A stretch of 64,000 bases of DNA from Sequoia sempervirens (GCA_007258455.2 VDFB02296855.1:1-64000), one strand, 5' to 3'. Shown: positions 10,308-23,081, numbered from the stretch's first letter. Translations and numbers: made by a program. Notes: generated by a model not told the origin, from the letters alone.

Positions 10308-13300
10308 TTAGAGATTGGAAATAGCCACCTGTAGAGGAAACCATTCATTCTCAAACAGCTTCACTATGTTGCGAAAATTCTCCTGTGCTCCACTTAGATG
10401 AATAGTTTCTTTGTGAGGCGGTGCATTAGGTAAACCGGCCCTTGCTTCACAATGAAAAAATAGATGTGCAAGAAAATGAGTCACTCCCTCAATGTTGGTC
10501 ACCGTGGGAGGATGACTGAAATCCTTGAAAGCCTGCGAATCATTTTCCTTCTCTTCTATCTTTTCTGCAATATGCTCGGTCGTGGCAATAGAGCCATTTT
10601 CAAGGAATGGGGATGACAAACCCGTCTTGTTTAACTCAGAGAAAATCCCCTGTATGGTGTCCAGTGTTTTTTTTAGAGTAGTCATGCCTGCTTTAGTGCG
10701 ATGGAAAGCAGAGTGGCAATGGATGAACTTATTTTGCATTTGAGCAGCAACATCCCAATCTTCAATACCCACTCTGGCGAGGGTTTCGTCAGAGACCAAG
10801 TATAGCTCGGTGAGAAAATATTTTCCTTTCAGAACCTTCTCCAAGATAAACTGTGGGAATTGCTCAATCATATCATAAGCCTCCTGGATCAACTTCTATG
10901 CCTTGGGGATGAATCGGAGGGTATGCTGTAGTGCCAAGTAAAAAGTTTTAATCTTTTCCTAGTGAGAGATGTACAACTGCCTACCCAATGGAATGATGTC
11001 TGGTTGTGTAGGGGAAGATAGTAGAGAGATTCTAAGAGAAGCAATCTCTTTGTCCTTTGAATTAATAGCCTTATCTAATTCTACCCTTTTCTTTTTCTCA
11101 GATGCTAGTTGTTCCACAGAGTTGCTCATTTCTTTATTCCAATTCTCCTCAGCTTGGGAGTGATTTGCTAAGTGCATATCTAGAGAAGACTTTGTCTCTC
11201 AGAGCTCTTCTTCTAATTGAGCTTTTAGGCCCCTAAATTCAACCTCTTTTTCTTGTATTTTCTACTCATATTGAGTTTGTTGTTGTTCCAAAGCTTCATT
11301 CCTCTACACCACTCCTTGACTATACTAAAGGCAAAGTCACTCCAGCTCTTCATTTCTTAGCTGCATATTTTGTTCTGTCTCCAAATTCTTAGCCTGCAGA
11401 TATTTTACCATGGCAAGGTCAATGGTCTAAATCTTTGCAAGTTCACCCTGAAGTCTGTTCCTCTTATCCTCTACTGCCAGTGCCCTTTCTATCATACATA
11501 CAACATCTGCCTCCAGGGATTTCTCTTTTTTCTCTCCAAAAAACTAATCCTTTCCCTTACTGGTTTAAGTTGATCATCCTTCTTTAGCTGGCGGCCAAGG
11601 TTTAAAGAAGTCAGAGGTGACCAGCTGTTGTGTTTCCTCCATGATCTCAACCTTATGCTATGGTCAGGCCACCTTCATGTCAAGTCCTAGCGCATATATC
11701 TCATAATCTTCTGGGTGCATCTCCCCCTAAGGCTTGGTTACTCTCAAGTACATGGTTGCAAACTCCAATTCCTATTGGGTCTCATCATAAAGAGTCTATA
11801 TTTTTGGCTCAGCAGAAGCACTGTCATCTTTTTCCCTGTGCTTTCACATTCTAATTGCATGTGGCTCCTTTCTACAATCAATCTATGTCATAAATTCGGT
11901 TGGCAATGAAACTAGTCTACCTGCGAAAGGAGCACTAGAAGGTATGGCATAGGGATAGGTAACCCTCATAGGCATGGGAATTTGTTTATTCTAGAGAGTG
12001 ATGGCTTGTGGGGAGAAGTGGGCCACATTCCAAAGATTGGTTTGAGGCCTAGTAGAAGGGCTAGTCACTTGTAATGATTGAATTGGTGAATCAGCCATAA
12101 GACTCATAGGCTGGGATGATAGAGGAGTTGTCATTGCGGTGCCAGCCTATTGTGATGGAAGAGGATCCATAGTAATAGTCGAAGAAGGGGTACCTACAAG
12201 GGGCATGTTTACAGAAAGTGATGAAAGGAGAGCCTAAGCAGAAGCAATGAGTGTAAGGGTTTGCAGAGGAGTAAGGCTGGGTGGAGTAGTCTGAGAGAAT
12301 TGGGTGAAACCTTCCAAATATGTTGGATTAGAAGTGGGAAAAAGAGGGCCAATACTTGTGGTAGGGATCACCACTGAGGCAGGGGCATATACCAGGAATG
12401 AGAACCAAGGGAAGAAGGAGCAAATTTTACCTATTGACTGGTTGATGGCGGATCCGAAATCATCAGCAATTCTTCCTTAGCCTCAGGTTCCTAGCTAGCT
12501 GCAAGCACTTGTCTTCCGGCGGGTTCTTGTGAACCTTCTCCAATAATGCTCTTTGTGCACTGCCAATTTGTGGCTTGGGTCTCTTAAGCTTCGACAACTA
12601 TTGTCATTTTTTGTTGTGATACCCTGGTTGGCTTAGCAGCCCAACTGAGTGTATGTGAGGCCCTTGATATATTAAAATGCACATTTGTGGCCACATATAC
12701 GGGCTATCCGAGGCCTTTCTCCTTCAGCGTAGAGGAGGCAGATGTTTCCGCTTCCTCTTCCTACTCTTTAGACTCATCCTCCGGGTCCCCACTCTTATTA
12801 ATGCTAGACTCTAGGCTGGGGTGGACCATTTTACAAATTCCTTGTCATCCTTCAGACTATCATAAGGGGCATCCAATTTCCCTATCTCTTGGCGATACTT
12901 CCAAAAAGCTTCTATTTTTTCAAAAGTCCACTCCTCATCCTTCCACAACTTATTATACATGGCACATTCGATGTGGACATTATCTTTGGCCACGGCCACA
13001 AAAAGTAGAACTTGTGCCATGGCCATCTGGTATCTTGCATAGGAATATGTGCCACTTCAACAAAATTTTCATCCTTGTCTGCCTGCGGGTTATGCTACTT
13101 CTCCCAGTAGGGTCGGGGAACATATGTAACCTTCATGTGTGGCTCTAGAAATTCATTGAAAGGGTTGTAATACCACTTTTCATTACCAAAATCAACCCTA
13201 AATGAGTCAGTTTATCCTACAATAACTAGTCTGATTGTTTCTTTAACAGAGTCACTGATTTGAAATTCTTTGAACAAGTGAAGAATCATTTTCTCTTGAT

Positions 13301-14561
13301 AGTTTTGTTGTTGCAAAAGGTAAAATCAATGATAGATACATTCCTATAAATTTCAAGTGCGAGTACCCTATCTATGACACAGGCTGGGAGAAGGAAAGGT
13401 TGAACAATGAAGCCCCACATCCAGAGAATTGTGAAATATGTTCCTAAGAACCAGTCATAGGCAGGAGTGAAACTCTGCATATATCCGATCTAATCCCTAT
13501 CGAGCCAGATTATGTCACCTTCTCCTCATAAATCATGCAAGACCAGAGTTATGAAATAATTTTAAAATTCATAATAATCATATGGCACGGAAAGAAAAGG
13601 CGTCCACATGGATATTGGCTTCCTCTTACCCCATTCATCAAAAATTGATAATTCAAAATATCAGGCGAAGAAATTAGGGTTTTGATGTAGGAACATGTGA
13701 ACCAGGAAAGGAAGAAATCTAAACTTTCCCTCTGATAGGTAATTCTTTATTTTCCATATCATTTCATCTACCATGAATTCAACAAAATCATACTAGAAGG
13801 TATCGTGCTGCTTGCGGAATTGGAAGGCCGGTCCTAGTTGAAAACTTTCCACCATCTCATCAGAGTCTCGGCCACATACAAAAGCTAATATGGACATCGA
13901 ATCTTGCATATCCTTGTGTAATGCACCAAACAGTAACAAAATACTTGGTAGTTTAGCACCTGGGACACTTTTCTTACCAATCTCCTCCAATAAGAAATTT
14001 GAGTTCTTTTTCATCGCCCTCCATGTTTTTTCTCCTTTTCCAAGGTAAAAGGACTCAATGTTCTCTCTTTTTTTTACTTGAGTCCATGATGCATAACATA
14101 TGCCAAATGGCCTATGGGGTGATGTGAACTCTTAAGTTTTGGCCCTCGATGTAGCAAGTGCTAGGGTTATAACACTGGATGGCAGCATCAACTATCTCTA
14201 GGAAATAGTGCACCAATGGTACCATGTATTTTGGAAGACCACTGAACCAAAATTTTCTTGTTGTAGACGTGTCAACTTTTGGAGCCATCAACCTTGTACA
14301 TGTTGCTTCCCTTAAGGATTTAGGATTTTTTGCGAGGCATGGGTCATAGATATTATCCCATTTCTCCTCAACCCTTTTCTTGTTCCTACAATCTTTGGTT
14401 TTGCTCAACTCTATCGTATACACCCTCTTTGGCTTGCTTGGTATACCAAGTGTAGCATACGCCAAATCCTCATAGACATACACATCCTCTAACGACCGTA
14501 TGGCTATAAAAAATTAATGGCCAATTTCCTCTTGCATTTGCTGAGACGAACTCTTTGACAT
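10308..14561 (-). pseudogene. Additional long ORF of element C (downstream of integrase)
   Basis: A degenerate coding region of about 1,400 codons starts at an ATG at 14561-14559 and ends at a stop at 10310-10308, just before the LTR. The N-terminal part holds DLAYATLGIP, KRVYTIELSK and WFSGLPKYMVP, and a middle part has GFIVQPFLLPACV. A charged coiled coil (SEKKKRVELDKAI) follows at about 11177-10959. The clean C-terminal 194 residues include QFPQFILEKVLKGKY and VGIEDWDVAAQM. Several stops and probable frameshifts break it. It occupies the place where env-like ORFs sit in some plant retroelements, but I see no signal peptide or convincing transmembrane segment and do not recognise the family. 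The evidence for real coding is the long run of protein-like frames on one strand, with the longest open frames collinear. Confidence 0.6.
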
Positions 14562-16010
14562 TTTTCTTTAGATGAAGACTTCTGTGAGTTTTGGACTTTG
14601 TTATTTTTATCTGACTCTGCATATGCTAAAAACTTATTTGCACCTTGAGTTTTGGCCTTTGTGAAAAGAATTTGAATCATTAAACCTTTTCATGCAATAT
14701 TTGGCTATCTTTTGTCAAGGTGGTAGAGGAAAACATACTTTTTGCATTCAATTTGGCATGTACCATTAATTTCGTGATTCATGCAAAATAAGCTACTTGC
14801 CATTTTGAGGCACCAAGAGTTCACTATTGTGTTTGGAAACCATGTGATAGATGTTGTGATTCCCTTGAAACTTGAGCAAAAAAATTTCTTTCTAGCCTTG
14901 CAGGTATGTGCAGGATCATCATGGAAAAAACAGGCCCTTAAGTGGCAAAAAAATCAGAAAAATCAGAGTTAGGCAACTTGACGTAAAAATTTGAATAAGT
15001 TATCTATACTATTTCAAAAATATGTAAGAATAGAATCTGTAGAAAATTGAATGTAGTTTCTAAACTACTAGGTTTGTTTAAAAAAAAAACTATTTGGTGA
15101 AAATTTGAAATTTCAATGCAGTACTTAAATTTCGGGAAAAAAAGAAGTATGTGTCTGTCTAACCACCCTAACCACAATAAAATGATAATATTTTTTTATA
15201 AGATTTTAGATATAAGTAGAGGACTCATGTTCGATGTGATGCATATTTTTTGTAATTTTTGCAAGTAAATAATTAATTATGATTTTTTATTACAACTTTT
15301 AAAAATATAAAAAACTTGTATGTCGACCACCTTAACTTAGTCAAAACTTCATGAAATGCAATTTTTATTTTTTTAATCCTATAGTATGTGAAGCATAGAA
15401 TGTGATGCATGTTTTGGATTCAAAAAATGTGACCGTTTGAAAGCTATTGATGTTTTTCAATCAATTTATCAATCAGGACTTTAGTCCTAATTTGAATAGA
15501 AAATGAATAATAATTACTTATTAAATTCAAAGTAAAGCATAATTTATAGTCGTGCAAAGCTGAGAATCTCCTTTAAAAACCCTTTCGTTTCATCAATTTT
15601 GGGTAAAAGGAAAGTCGTCAGCCACATACCCATCATATTGCCACTTTTTGGACCATCATGATCCTGCACATACCCTTGCATTAGCATGTACTGGTAATTA
15701 ATATTTTGGATGTAATGATTAAGCCAAATGAAGCAATCACGACTGGAAAAGTTATGGATATTGCCTTGGCCTCTAGGAAATGCCTATGAGATGACACAAT
15801 ATCCTATGGTTGTGCAGTTTACTGTTGATGAGTGCCACCTTTGTAAAGCTAATTAATTATCCCCTATTAATCTAGCACGCATTGAACCGTACCTTTGCAG
15901 ATGTAACTAGTCTAGAAATGTGAGCAAATGTAGGCACACTTTTCAAGTTGGCATCTAGTTATCATTATATTTTTCTCAAAATGGATTAACATGTGTCTTC
16001 TCATCTTTTC
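14562..16010. other. Non-coding divergent spacer in element C
   Basis: About 1.45 kb of AT-rich sequence separates the start of the additional minus-strand ORF (14561) from the TATA box of the plus-strand antisense ORF (16011). I see no coding. Two similar phrases, AACCACCCTAACC near 15168 and GACCACCTTAAC near 15326, may be short repeats. The arrangement suggests a two-way promoter. Confidence 0.45.
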
Positions 16011-16019
16011 TATAAATAG
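16011..16019 (+). promoter_or_regulatory. TATA box for the antisense ORF
   Basis: TATAAATAG lies 150 bases upstream of the plus-strand ATG at 16161, a plausible distance for a plant promoter with a leader of about 120 bases. Its position and strand match the antisense ORF rather than the retroelement's own genes. Confidence 0.55.
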
Positions 16020-16160
16020 CTCGGTAAGTAGTGAGAAAATCATACTTAGCATTTGAGCAGTGATAGATTGTTAGCACAGTTTTAAGCAAGTTTTTCTCAT
16101 AGGCTAGGTGGTAGGTAAATTTTAGTATTGGCTAGAAGGTATAAGCATAGTGTCAGAACC

Positions 16161-16829
16161 ATGGATACTCCTATTAGGCTAACCTCTTATAAATCATAGA
16201 TAGAATTCCTAGGAAAGGTTTCTACTAGGCGGCTAAAAAGAATGACCAAGAATAAGCATTCCTTGGTTTTGATAGCCATAAAATGGGTTCTGGGTAAGGA
16301 CTGCATAGAGTATGAGGAAAAGTATCATGTGACTACTGATATTTGTTCACACTTTGTAGCATCTATGTTAGGCATTGGAATCCCCAGGCCTCTCATTCTG
16401 AAGCTGGTCAAGGAAATTTTTCCTAGAAAGTACCAAAATGGCCTAGGTAAGTTTGTTTCTCATGCTACATATGGGGTAGGTCTACCATCAGCCAATGCCC
16501 TTCGTCGCTATATTGAGGAAAAAGTGATAGTTGTATGGCTATCATTTCTTAGTGGATTCTACCTTTAGAAATGTGATGAGCATTGGTAGAGGGTTACCTA
16601 GGCCTTCCACTTCTTGTTCTATAGCTACAACATGATATCATTCTATGATGTCGATTGGTATACTGACTTCAGGAACCTGGTGTTTCCCCTGCCAATGGCG
16701 GTTGTGTCAAATGATGTTGCTTCCGTTGCTGAAGAACCTGTTGACGAAGACGTGACATGTGCCATCATAGAAGAAGCGGTAGATGCTACCATTGACGCGT
16801 CAATTGTTGCCTCCCGTTCCCTTGGATGA
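16161..16829 (+). pseudogene. Antisense ORF inside element C
   Basis: One plus-strand frame runs 222 codons from the ATG at 16161 to the stop at 16827-16829, broken by four internal stops (one near 16197, three between 16566 and 16604). The predicted protein starts basic (RRLKRMTKNKH) and has a middle part with VLGKDCIEYEEKYHVTTD, SMLGIGIPRP and YGVGLPSANALRRYI. It ends in an acidic tail rich in Val, Ala, Asp and Glu. It runs opposite to gag-pol and has its own TATA box. Antisense ORFs between pol and the 3' LTR are known from some Tat elements, such as maize Grande. I do not recognise this protein. Its uninterrupted frame across stops suggests it once was a real gene. Confidence 0.55.
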
Positions 16830-17295
16830 AATCCTCCCTACCCCTAAAAAATATGCCTCTCAGTTTTCTTTATTTCCTATTGTTGCATAAACCACCTGCC
16901 TTACATTTTTGTATATAAGCCTGAAAAAGGCTATAATTTTTTGCATATATGAAGGAAAATCTTGAATAGTCATATAATTTATTAGATTATGGCTTCCTTA
17001 GCCATTTCATAATGTAAAAACCAAAGAATATATATAAATAGATATACATCCTTATAAAAAATCCATGGCTCTTTCTTTCATTCTGCATTTCAATTTTATG
17101 GGCTCTTTTATAACATATGTGTTTATTTTCCTTGCACATGGGTGTGTTTAAAATGTAAGCAATCCCACTGTCTTATCCTCTATAATAATTGGTTATTTGT
17201 ACAGAAGCACAAACCAATTACGAAAAAGACTAGCCAAAGAAAGGGAAATAAAATAAAAGCATTATTCACATATGTACAGAAAAGGAACTCGACAC
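16830..17295. other. Convergent 3' spacer
   Basis: About 470 AT-rich bases lie between the ends of the antisense ORF and the integrase, which are transcribed towards each other. I see no gene. Several AATAAA-like words could serve as polyadenylation signals on either strand. Confidence 0.4.
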
Positions 17296-18480
17296 TTAAT
17301 GGAACAACTTAAGATGAATCCCATTGACTAGGATTCCTAAAGGTTCTTGTTCCATATTTTATAACTCAAAATAATTATGCTCTTTGCACCGAATGATTTT
17401 AAAGGGGCCTTCCCATAGGCTATTAAATTTACCATGTTGACTTGGCTTAGCAGCCCTTTTATCATACTTCAGTACTAAGTCTCTGCACTTTAGGCCTTGA
17501 TCGGAAGCCTTCTTGTCAAACCATCACTAGACCACTTGTTGGAAATTTGTCATGGCTATTAGGGAATTCTCCCTTTTTTCCTATACTTCTAATAGTTCGA
17601 CAAGCCAAACCTCCATGGCGACATTTTTTTCTATCTCAAGAGATTTCAAAAGTTGGAGTGCCGAAATATCGATAGATATAGGTAACAGTGCCTCTTTCCC
17701 TTATACCAACTAATAAGGAAAAGTCTTAAAGACTTTCTTAGAAGTTATGCGATTTTCCTAGAGCACCGCTCGAAGGTTTTTATGCAATTCTCTCTGGTGT
17801 TCTGAACCAATTTTTTTAAGGAGTTGGACTAGGATCTTGTTTGTTGACTCCACTAGGCTATTTCCCTACAGGTAATAATTTGATGATGTTTTGAGGAATA
17901 TTCCATTCGTTAATGCAAACCGACATACCTTTGTGCCTACGAGAGCTCTGGCATTATACGAAGTCTTTAGAGGACCGAACCTTGTCACCAGCGCTTTGAG
18001 GAAATCTACAATCTCTATTTATATTGCACTTATGAGGAAAATAGCCTCCGTCCATCTTGTGAAGTAATTCGTGCTAGTCAAAATCCACTTGTGTCCGGCA
18101 CTAGAAGCTGGATTAATCATCCTGATGAAGTCCAGGCCCCATTGTACAAATGGTTCATCTACCACTATAGGTTTGAGAAGCATTGCACAATTCTTCCTTC
18201 TGTCAGGAAAGAATTGGCATTTTTTTCAAGATTTTACCATAGAATGGGAGTCATTGAAAATTGTATGCCAATAGTAACCTGTGTGCATGATTTTGATGGT
18301 TGTGGTCTTAGCAGAGAAGTGTCCACCTGCAGCGCTATTGTGGAATGAATCAAGGATCCTCTTTGCTTGCTCTGAAGTAACACATCATAGGAGTAGACCA
18401 TTGAAATTTCTTTTGGAAAGGACCCCCTCCACTAGGATATATCCACAATTTTACAACCGATAGTATCTCCTCTTTTGGGA
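17296..18480 (-). pseudogene. pol: Element C integrase region
   Basis: Minus-strand reading shows the zinc-binding N-terminus (H-x-x-x-GGH followed by TGYYW and a K-K-C), the catalytic core (QWGLDFI for the first Asp, TNYFTRWTEA after it, SLVESTNK for the Glu) and a C-terminal segment with LVLKYDKRA and LWEGPFKI. This enzyme inserts element DNA into the genome. The frame ends at a stop at 17298-17296 after HLKLFH. There are many stops, and the second catalytic Asp is not clear in the decayed middle. It is the last pol domain of element C. Confidence 0.7.
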
Positions 18481-18622
18481 TGAGAGATTTGGCAGATATT
18501 TTCCTGTTCACATAAACATCATTCTATTAGGAAAAGCTTCGGTTGCTCCCCTACAATGGGTATCTCCTCGTCCTGTGCCATGTATTCATACAGTCCTCTT
18601 CCTCTAATAGTTTTAGTGGGTT

Positions 18623-18970
18623 TTACCTCAATGTCATATTCAAGGATCTTAGTGATCCAATTAGCTTTTTTTCTGTGATTTCCCCCTCCATGATATATTT
18701 GCACACACTGGAATTTGTGACATAAACAAACACTTTGTTGTAGGAAATTAAATGGCAGAACTTTTTAAGTCCCTTCACTATTGCAAAGGCCTGCCTTTCG
18801 ATGAAATCATAATTCATCTCATATTCCTTCAGGGTCTGGGAGTAAAATGCCATTAGATGTTCTCCTTTTCCTTCATCATCTTTTTGGGTTAGGATAGTAG
18901 CAATACTAGACTTGCTATTGAATGCATACATTATAAAATCCTTAGACAGATATGGATTAACCAGTACCAA
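18623..18970 (-). pseudogene. pol: Element C RNase H (pol-type, after RT)
   Basis: A 115-residue open frame matches the RNase H-like module that follows RT in Ty3/gypsy pol, with IATILTQKDDEGKGEH, FYSQTLKEYEMNY and ERQAFAIVKGLKKF. The module degrades the RNA strand during reverse transcription. It lies directly downstream of RT. The start shown is an internal Met; the real polyprotein continues upstream. Confidence 0.75.
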
Positions 18971-19019
18971 AGCTATGTAAATAGCTTCCTTGACCTTTTC
19001 AAAGGCTTCTCAAGCTTCA

Positions 19020-19800
19020 GTCGTCCACTTGAATGCCTGATCCTTCTTAAGCATTAGGGTGATTGGCTTAATTATTCCTACAAAGTCAGAACTAAACTTG
19101 CTAGCAAAATTTACTTTGCCTAGGAAGGACTGAACACCTTTTTTATTCACTGGAAGGGGAAGTTCCTTAATAGCCTCCACCCATTTGGGGTTGATTGAAA
19201 TTCCTTAGATACCACATGTCCTAGCAGCTTACCTTGCAGTACTCTAAATACACATTTTTTCGGATTTAAGGAAACCCTGAACTCCTAACACTTTTGAAAA
19301 ACTATTTCTATGTGATAAAAATGGTCATCCTTAGATTTAGAAAACACAGTAAGATCATCCAAATAAATTAGAATAAACTTATTGATTAGTTCATTGAATG
19401 CGATGTCCATCACCCATTGGAATGTTGCCTCTGCATTGGATAAACCAAAAGGAATTTTAGCATATGCAAATGTTCCCCACTTTGTGGTCAATGTGGTCTT
19501 GTGTTGATCCTCTTCTTTAACTTAGATCTAATTATAACTAGAGAAACCATCCAGCAGAGAAAACATTTCTGATCCTACAACCGTTTGTAAGATTGACTCC
19601 ATAGAAGGCAACAGATAATGGTCCTTAAAGGATGCTCTATTTAGGTGTTGGAAGTCCAGACACAAATGAAGATCTCCATTCTTCTTTTGGACTCAGACCA
19701 TATTGGATAAAAAAGTACTATGCTTGATTGGGAAGACAATGTATGACTCAATGAACTTAGTTAACTCTTGCGACATTAGTGCTTCAATTTTATGGTTTAT
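19020..19800 (-). pseudogene. pol: Element C reverse transcriptase
   Basis: RT motifs appear in order on the minus strand: QKKNGDLHLCLDF, then SLLDGFSSYN, KTTLTTKWGTFAYAKIPFGL, and the catalytic box as YLDDLTVFSK in the clean frame at 19491-19285. They continue into LNPKKCVF and GKLLGHVVS. The enzyme copies element RNA to DNA. The YLDD box replaces the more common YVDD, a tolerated variant. Stops occur before and after the clean frame, so it is inactive here. Confidence 0.85.
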
Positions 19801-20329
19801 TGGCCTCTGCTTTTGTCAAACTAGTTTTGCACCTTTTGTTAGCTTGATCATGTGTTGAATGATATTAGCATCATATCCCTCCAGATCATCATAGCACTAG
19901 GCCACTACTCCATATTTTTTGCAAAATGGATGAGTCTTTCTTTATCATGGTGCAGGACATTTTTCTTGACTCAAAGATTCTTTCCATCTAAGACTCGAAG
20001 GTCCACATAATCAATTTTGTCTACTACGAAGTTTTGCTTATCATTTTTGGCATAATCATAATCGAAAAGAATTTCGAGGGTAACCAATCCTTTCAGAAAC
20101 TTGTTAGATTTGAGCTGCATAATTTGTCCTTCATAAGCTTCGGCAATATTTGGTTGAAGTTGATCAGCGAATTCCCCCGATTGCTGGATGAATGAGGCAA
20201 TGTGTTTATGTCACTTTTAAAAACTTTCCAACTCTGGTCATTTTTAGGAATGACCGGTCGGACTAGTACTTGTACTGAATGTTTTTTATGTATAAGGTCA
20301 GAGGTAGAATAAAATTGAACACCAATCAC

Positions 20330-20690
20330 CGCCATGCGATCTGCATCGCTATTTTGTCCTTAGGAAATAGTTTGGATGTTGAAGGCTTCAAAACCCTCAA
20401 CTAGGTCCCAGACTTGGTGCTAATAGGATCTCATGCAAACATTCCTTGCCATGGAAACTCCTCGGACTTGGTTGACTACCAGTTCAAAATCTCCAAACAC
20501 CATTAATTGCTTAATGCCCATTCACTCTGCAAGGCTTAAACCTTCAACTAATCCTTCATGTTCAGCCTCATTGTTTGAGCAAGTGCAATCAAAATGGAAA
20601 GACCTTAAAAAAAATTCATCTTGTGGGGATATTAGATATATCCCTGCTCTAGCACCCACTTTGCTTCTTGCTCCATCAAAGTACAGCGTG
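20330..20690 (-). pseudogene. pol: Element C extra RNase H (upstream of RT)
   Basis: A complete-looking RNase H fold is read on the minus strand: LYFDGARSK gives the first Asp, NNEAEHEGL the Glu, a decayed segment with LVVNQV-like residues the second Asp, and SDADRMAV the last Asp. The pattern resembles the archaeal-type RNase H acquired by plant Tat elements. It lies between protease and RT, whereas in element A of this window the matching domain lies after RT. One internal stop follows SLAE. The domain call is firm; the archaeal-type label is inferred. Confidence 0.7.
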
Positions 20691-20849
20691 CATAGCTCAT
20701 TTTCTTGGCTACCTTCAGACTCTTTGGAAAAGTTTGGGAGCACTTTGTCTTCATCATAAATTACATAGGTGACCAATCCTGTAGCATGATAATTTTTTAA
20801 AGGATCATTTTCCATATGTTCACTCAACATAGCATCTTCTTTGTCATTC

Positions 20850-21130
20850 TAGTCTTTGCTCACCTTTTCTTCCTCCAATAATTCAATGCAATACATTTCT
20901 TGCTTGGTGATAGAGGTATGCACGACTTCAAAATTGATCAAGGCTTCATCTGCTACATGTTCAAAATGCAAAGCCTCTGATTCTATCTTCATTTTTGCGT
21001 TGTTCTTGGTTCTGAAAATGAGATTTGACCAATCCAAGGATAGGTATTCACCCACCTTTGAAGTAAATTCTCGTGATAGACAGAGACCAAACATAGGAGG
21101 AACATCTATGATCACAGTGTCTTGTGTCAC
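20850..21130 (-). pseudogene. pol: Element C pol linker segment
   Basis: A 93-residue open frame starting TQDTVIIDVPP and rich in Glu near its end lies between protease and the extra RNase H. It contains YLSLDWSNLIF and FEHVADEALINF. It is in the pol region and probably a spacer of the polyprotein. I see no catalytic motif. Confidence 0.5.
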
Positions 21131-21207
21131 CGTGATACTAGGGAAAGCAAATAGAGTTAAAGGAAGTGCCTTGATGAGACCTATGGTATCAGATTTATCC
21201 CATCAAG

Positions 21208-21600
21208 CTACATTACCCCCCTTTTCATATGTTCATAGTCGAGTCCTAAAGCTTCGGCTATCTGTTTAGGAAAAACTGTGGTGCTACCACCAAAATCAAT
21301 CATAGCATTGTGCAATAACTTATTTCCTATGATGAGAGTCAAGAAGAAGGGTTGGGGTTTTAACTTATCTCTAACCTCGATAGGGGATTCCTTTGTATTG
21401 TTTGTAAAGACTTTAGCCGGTGGTTTTTGATTGACAACCTCTGCATTGGAAAACTGCTCTGTCAGCGCTGTGATAACCTCTTCTTGAAGCACCTTCTGTA
21501 ATATCATTTTTTTCTCTGGGATAGCTAGAATGTCCCATAGAGATACATTAGCGAATGACTTCTTCAATTGTTCTACCACATTAAAAGATGACAAAATCAA
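21208..21600 (-). pseudogene. pol: Element C aspartic protease
   Basis: A 130-residue frame ends with the protease signature LLHNAMIDFGGSTTVFP followed by EALGLDYE. The normal active site is D-S-G; here it reads D-F-G, so the catalytic Ser position is altered and the enzyme is probably dead. The upstream half (VEQLKKSF, LAIPEKK) resembles the gag-pol linker seen before protease in Tat elements. The protease would cut the Gag-Pol polyprotein. Confidence 0.75.
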
Positions 21601-21959
21601 AGGTTTTTACTCCTTGGCCCTTGATATAATAATTTCCTTCTGCGGTTGAGATGGTGGTGGGGCGGTAGAAGTGCTAGGAGTTTGATCAGAATCACCTTTG
21701 AGTTGCAGGCTGGCTAGATGTGGAACAACTAACTCACCAGTAAATCTCCTCTTTAAGTGTGTGTTCTAATTAGATTACACTTGCAGTGTTTTGGATATGA
21801 ACGTATCATTAGCAAACACCATTTCTTCTTCCTCCATCCAGGAAAAAAGTGTATGATCAGGAGCAATATTAGATTCTTGTTCTAGAGACATTCCTTGCAT
21901 TTACGTGATAAGAACTGCACTCTCCATTTGTGGTGAGGCATATGTATAACTTTTTTGAT

Positions 21960-23081
21960 ATGTCATCATGCCTTGGCTACATTGCTATGCCACCTTTTGT
22001 TGCAAGTTGCCACATGGATAGTTCCGTGGCATATTCCCTACTCAATCTTGGTGAAGCACTCGTTAGCGGAGTAAGCACCGAAACCATTTGGCTGGCAGTC
22101 GGAGCTAGTGGATTAGTGTGAGGCGTGCCCTGGTACTGATTCTGTTGATATGAGGACTGTCCGCCTTGATAGTTTTCATATGCAGGCTTCAGAAGTGTTG
22201 TTTGGTTCTACTTGAGAGTGGTTATATCTTTTGTCATGGTCCGCAACATCTCTTTAAGGTTGCTCATTTCATCTTTGGATGAACCTGATGTAGAGGCTAC
22301 ATTTTGTGGGGTTTTTGCATATGTGTACATTGACTAGGGAGTTGTGAACACGCTGGTTGACATGACTTCTTGTGCAAGAATCAATATTTCAGGAAATATC
22401 AGCATAGTAGGTCAAGAAGACAACTTTTTGCAATCTATCAAATGATTCTCGGCTTTGACAGTGACACCATAAGCATCTGGTAGATTAGCTCCTCCCAAAG
22501 ACTTGATCATCATAGAAATGTTGGAATTGATGGACTTTAGATAAAATTTGAATGCCAACTTAGGAGTTGGGCATATAGTAATGGGGATCCTCTGCCAATT
22601 TGTGTGAAATCGGGCATTAAAGTCTGTCAAAGCCTCCTGGGGGGTCGTTTTATGACAAATAGTTGATAATACAGTGAAGAATGATCTTCATCATTTGAGA
22701 ACCCTCTCATAGAACGAACCTCTAAGCTCATCCCAGTTGTGAATAGTGCTAGGTGATAGTGTTTGGTACCAATCCAGCACCTTTCCTTTAAAAGAAATGG
22801 CGAGAAGCCTTAGAGCTACATTTTTTTGTTTTAATCCCGTGTACCAAACACACATCCACCACATCCTACAAATGTTCTATAGGTATTCTTGAGACATCTC
22901 CGGTAAACTTGGGCATAGCTTTCATGGTTACTAGGATAGAGCCCTAGATAGCAGGTGCTATTGGGGCTGCTAGGGGACTTCCGATGTCCCATGCCACGTA
23001 ATTTCTATTGGCGTCCGACAACATGGTTAGAGGAATGAGTGGCAGGAGTGGAACGGTGACCAATTGATTTGCGGCTTGCAT
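21960..23081 (-). pseudogene. gag: Element C gag
   Basis: Reading from an ATG at 23081: AMPKFTGDVSRIPIEHL, then segments resembling KGKVLDWY and NDPPGG, then a clean frame at 22630-22412 (FNARFHTNWQRIP, LAFKFYLKS, SLGGANLPDAYG). A polar tail (MSNLKEMLRTMTKDITTLK, then Gln/Tyr-rich) follows towards 21960. This is Gag order for Ty3/gypsy elements, the particle-forming protein. Stops and frameshifts are frequent, and the true start may be further upstream in the same frame. Confidence 0.65.
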
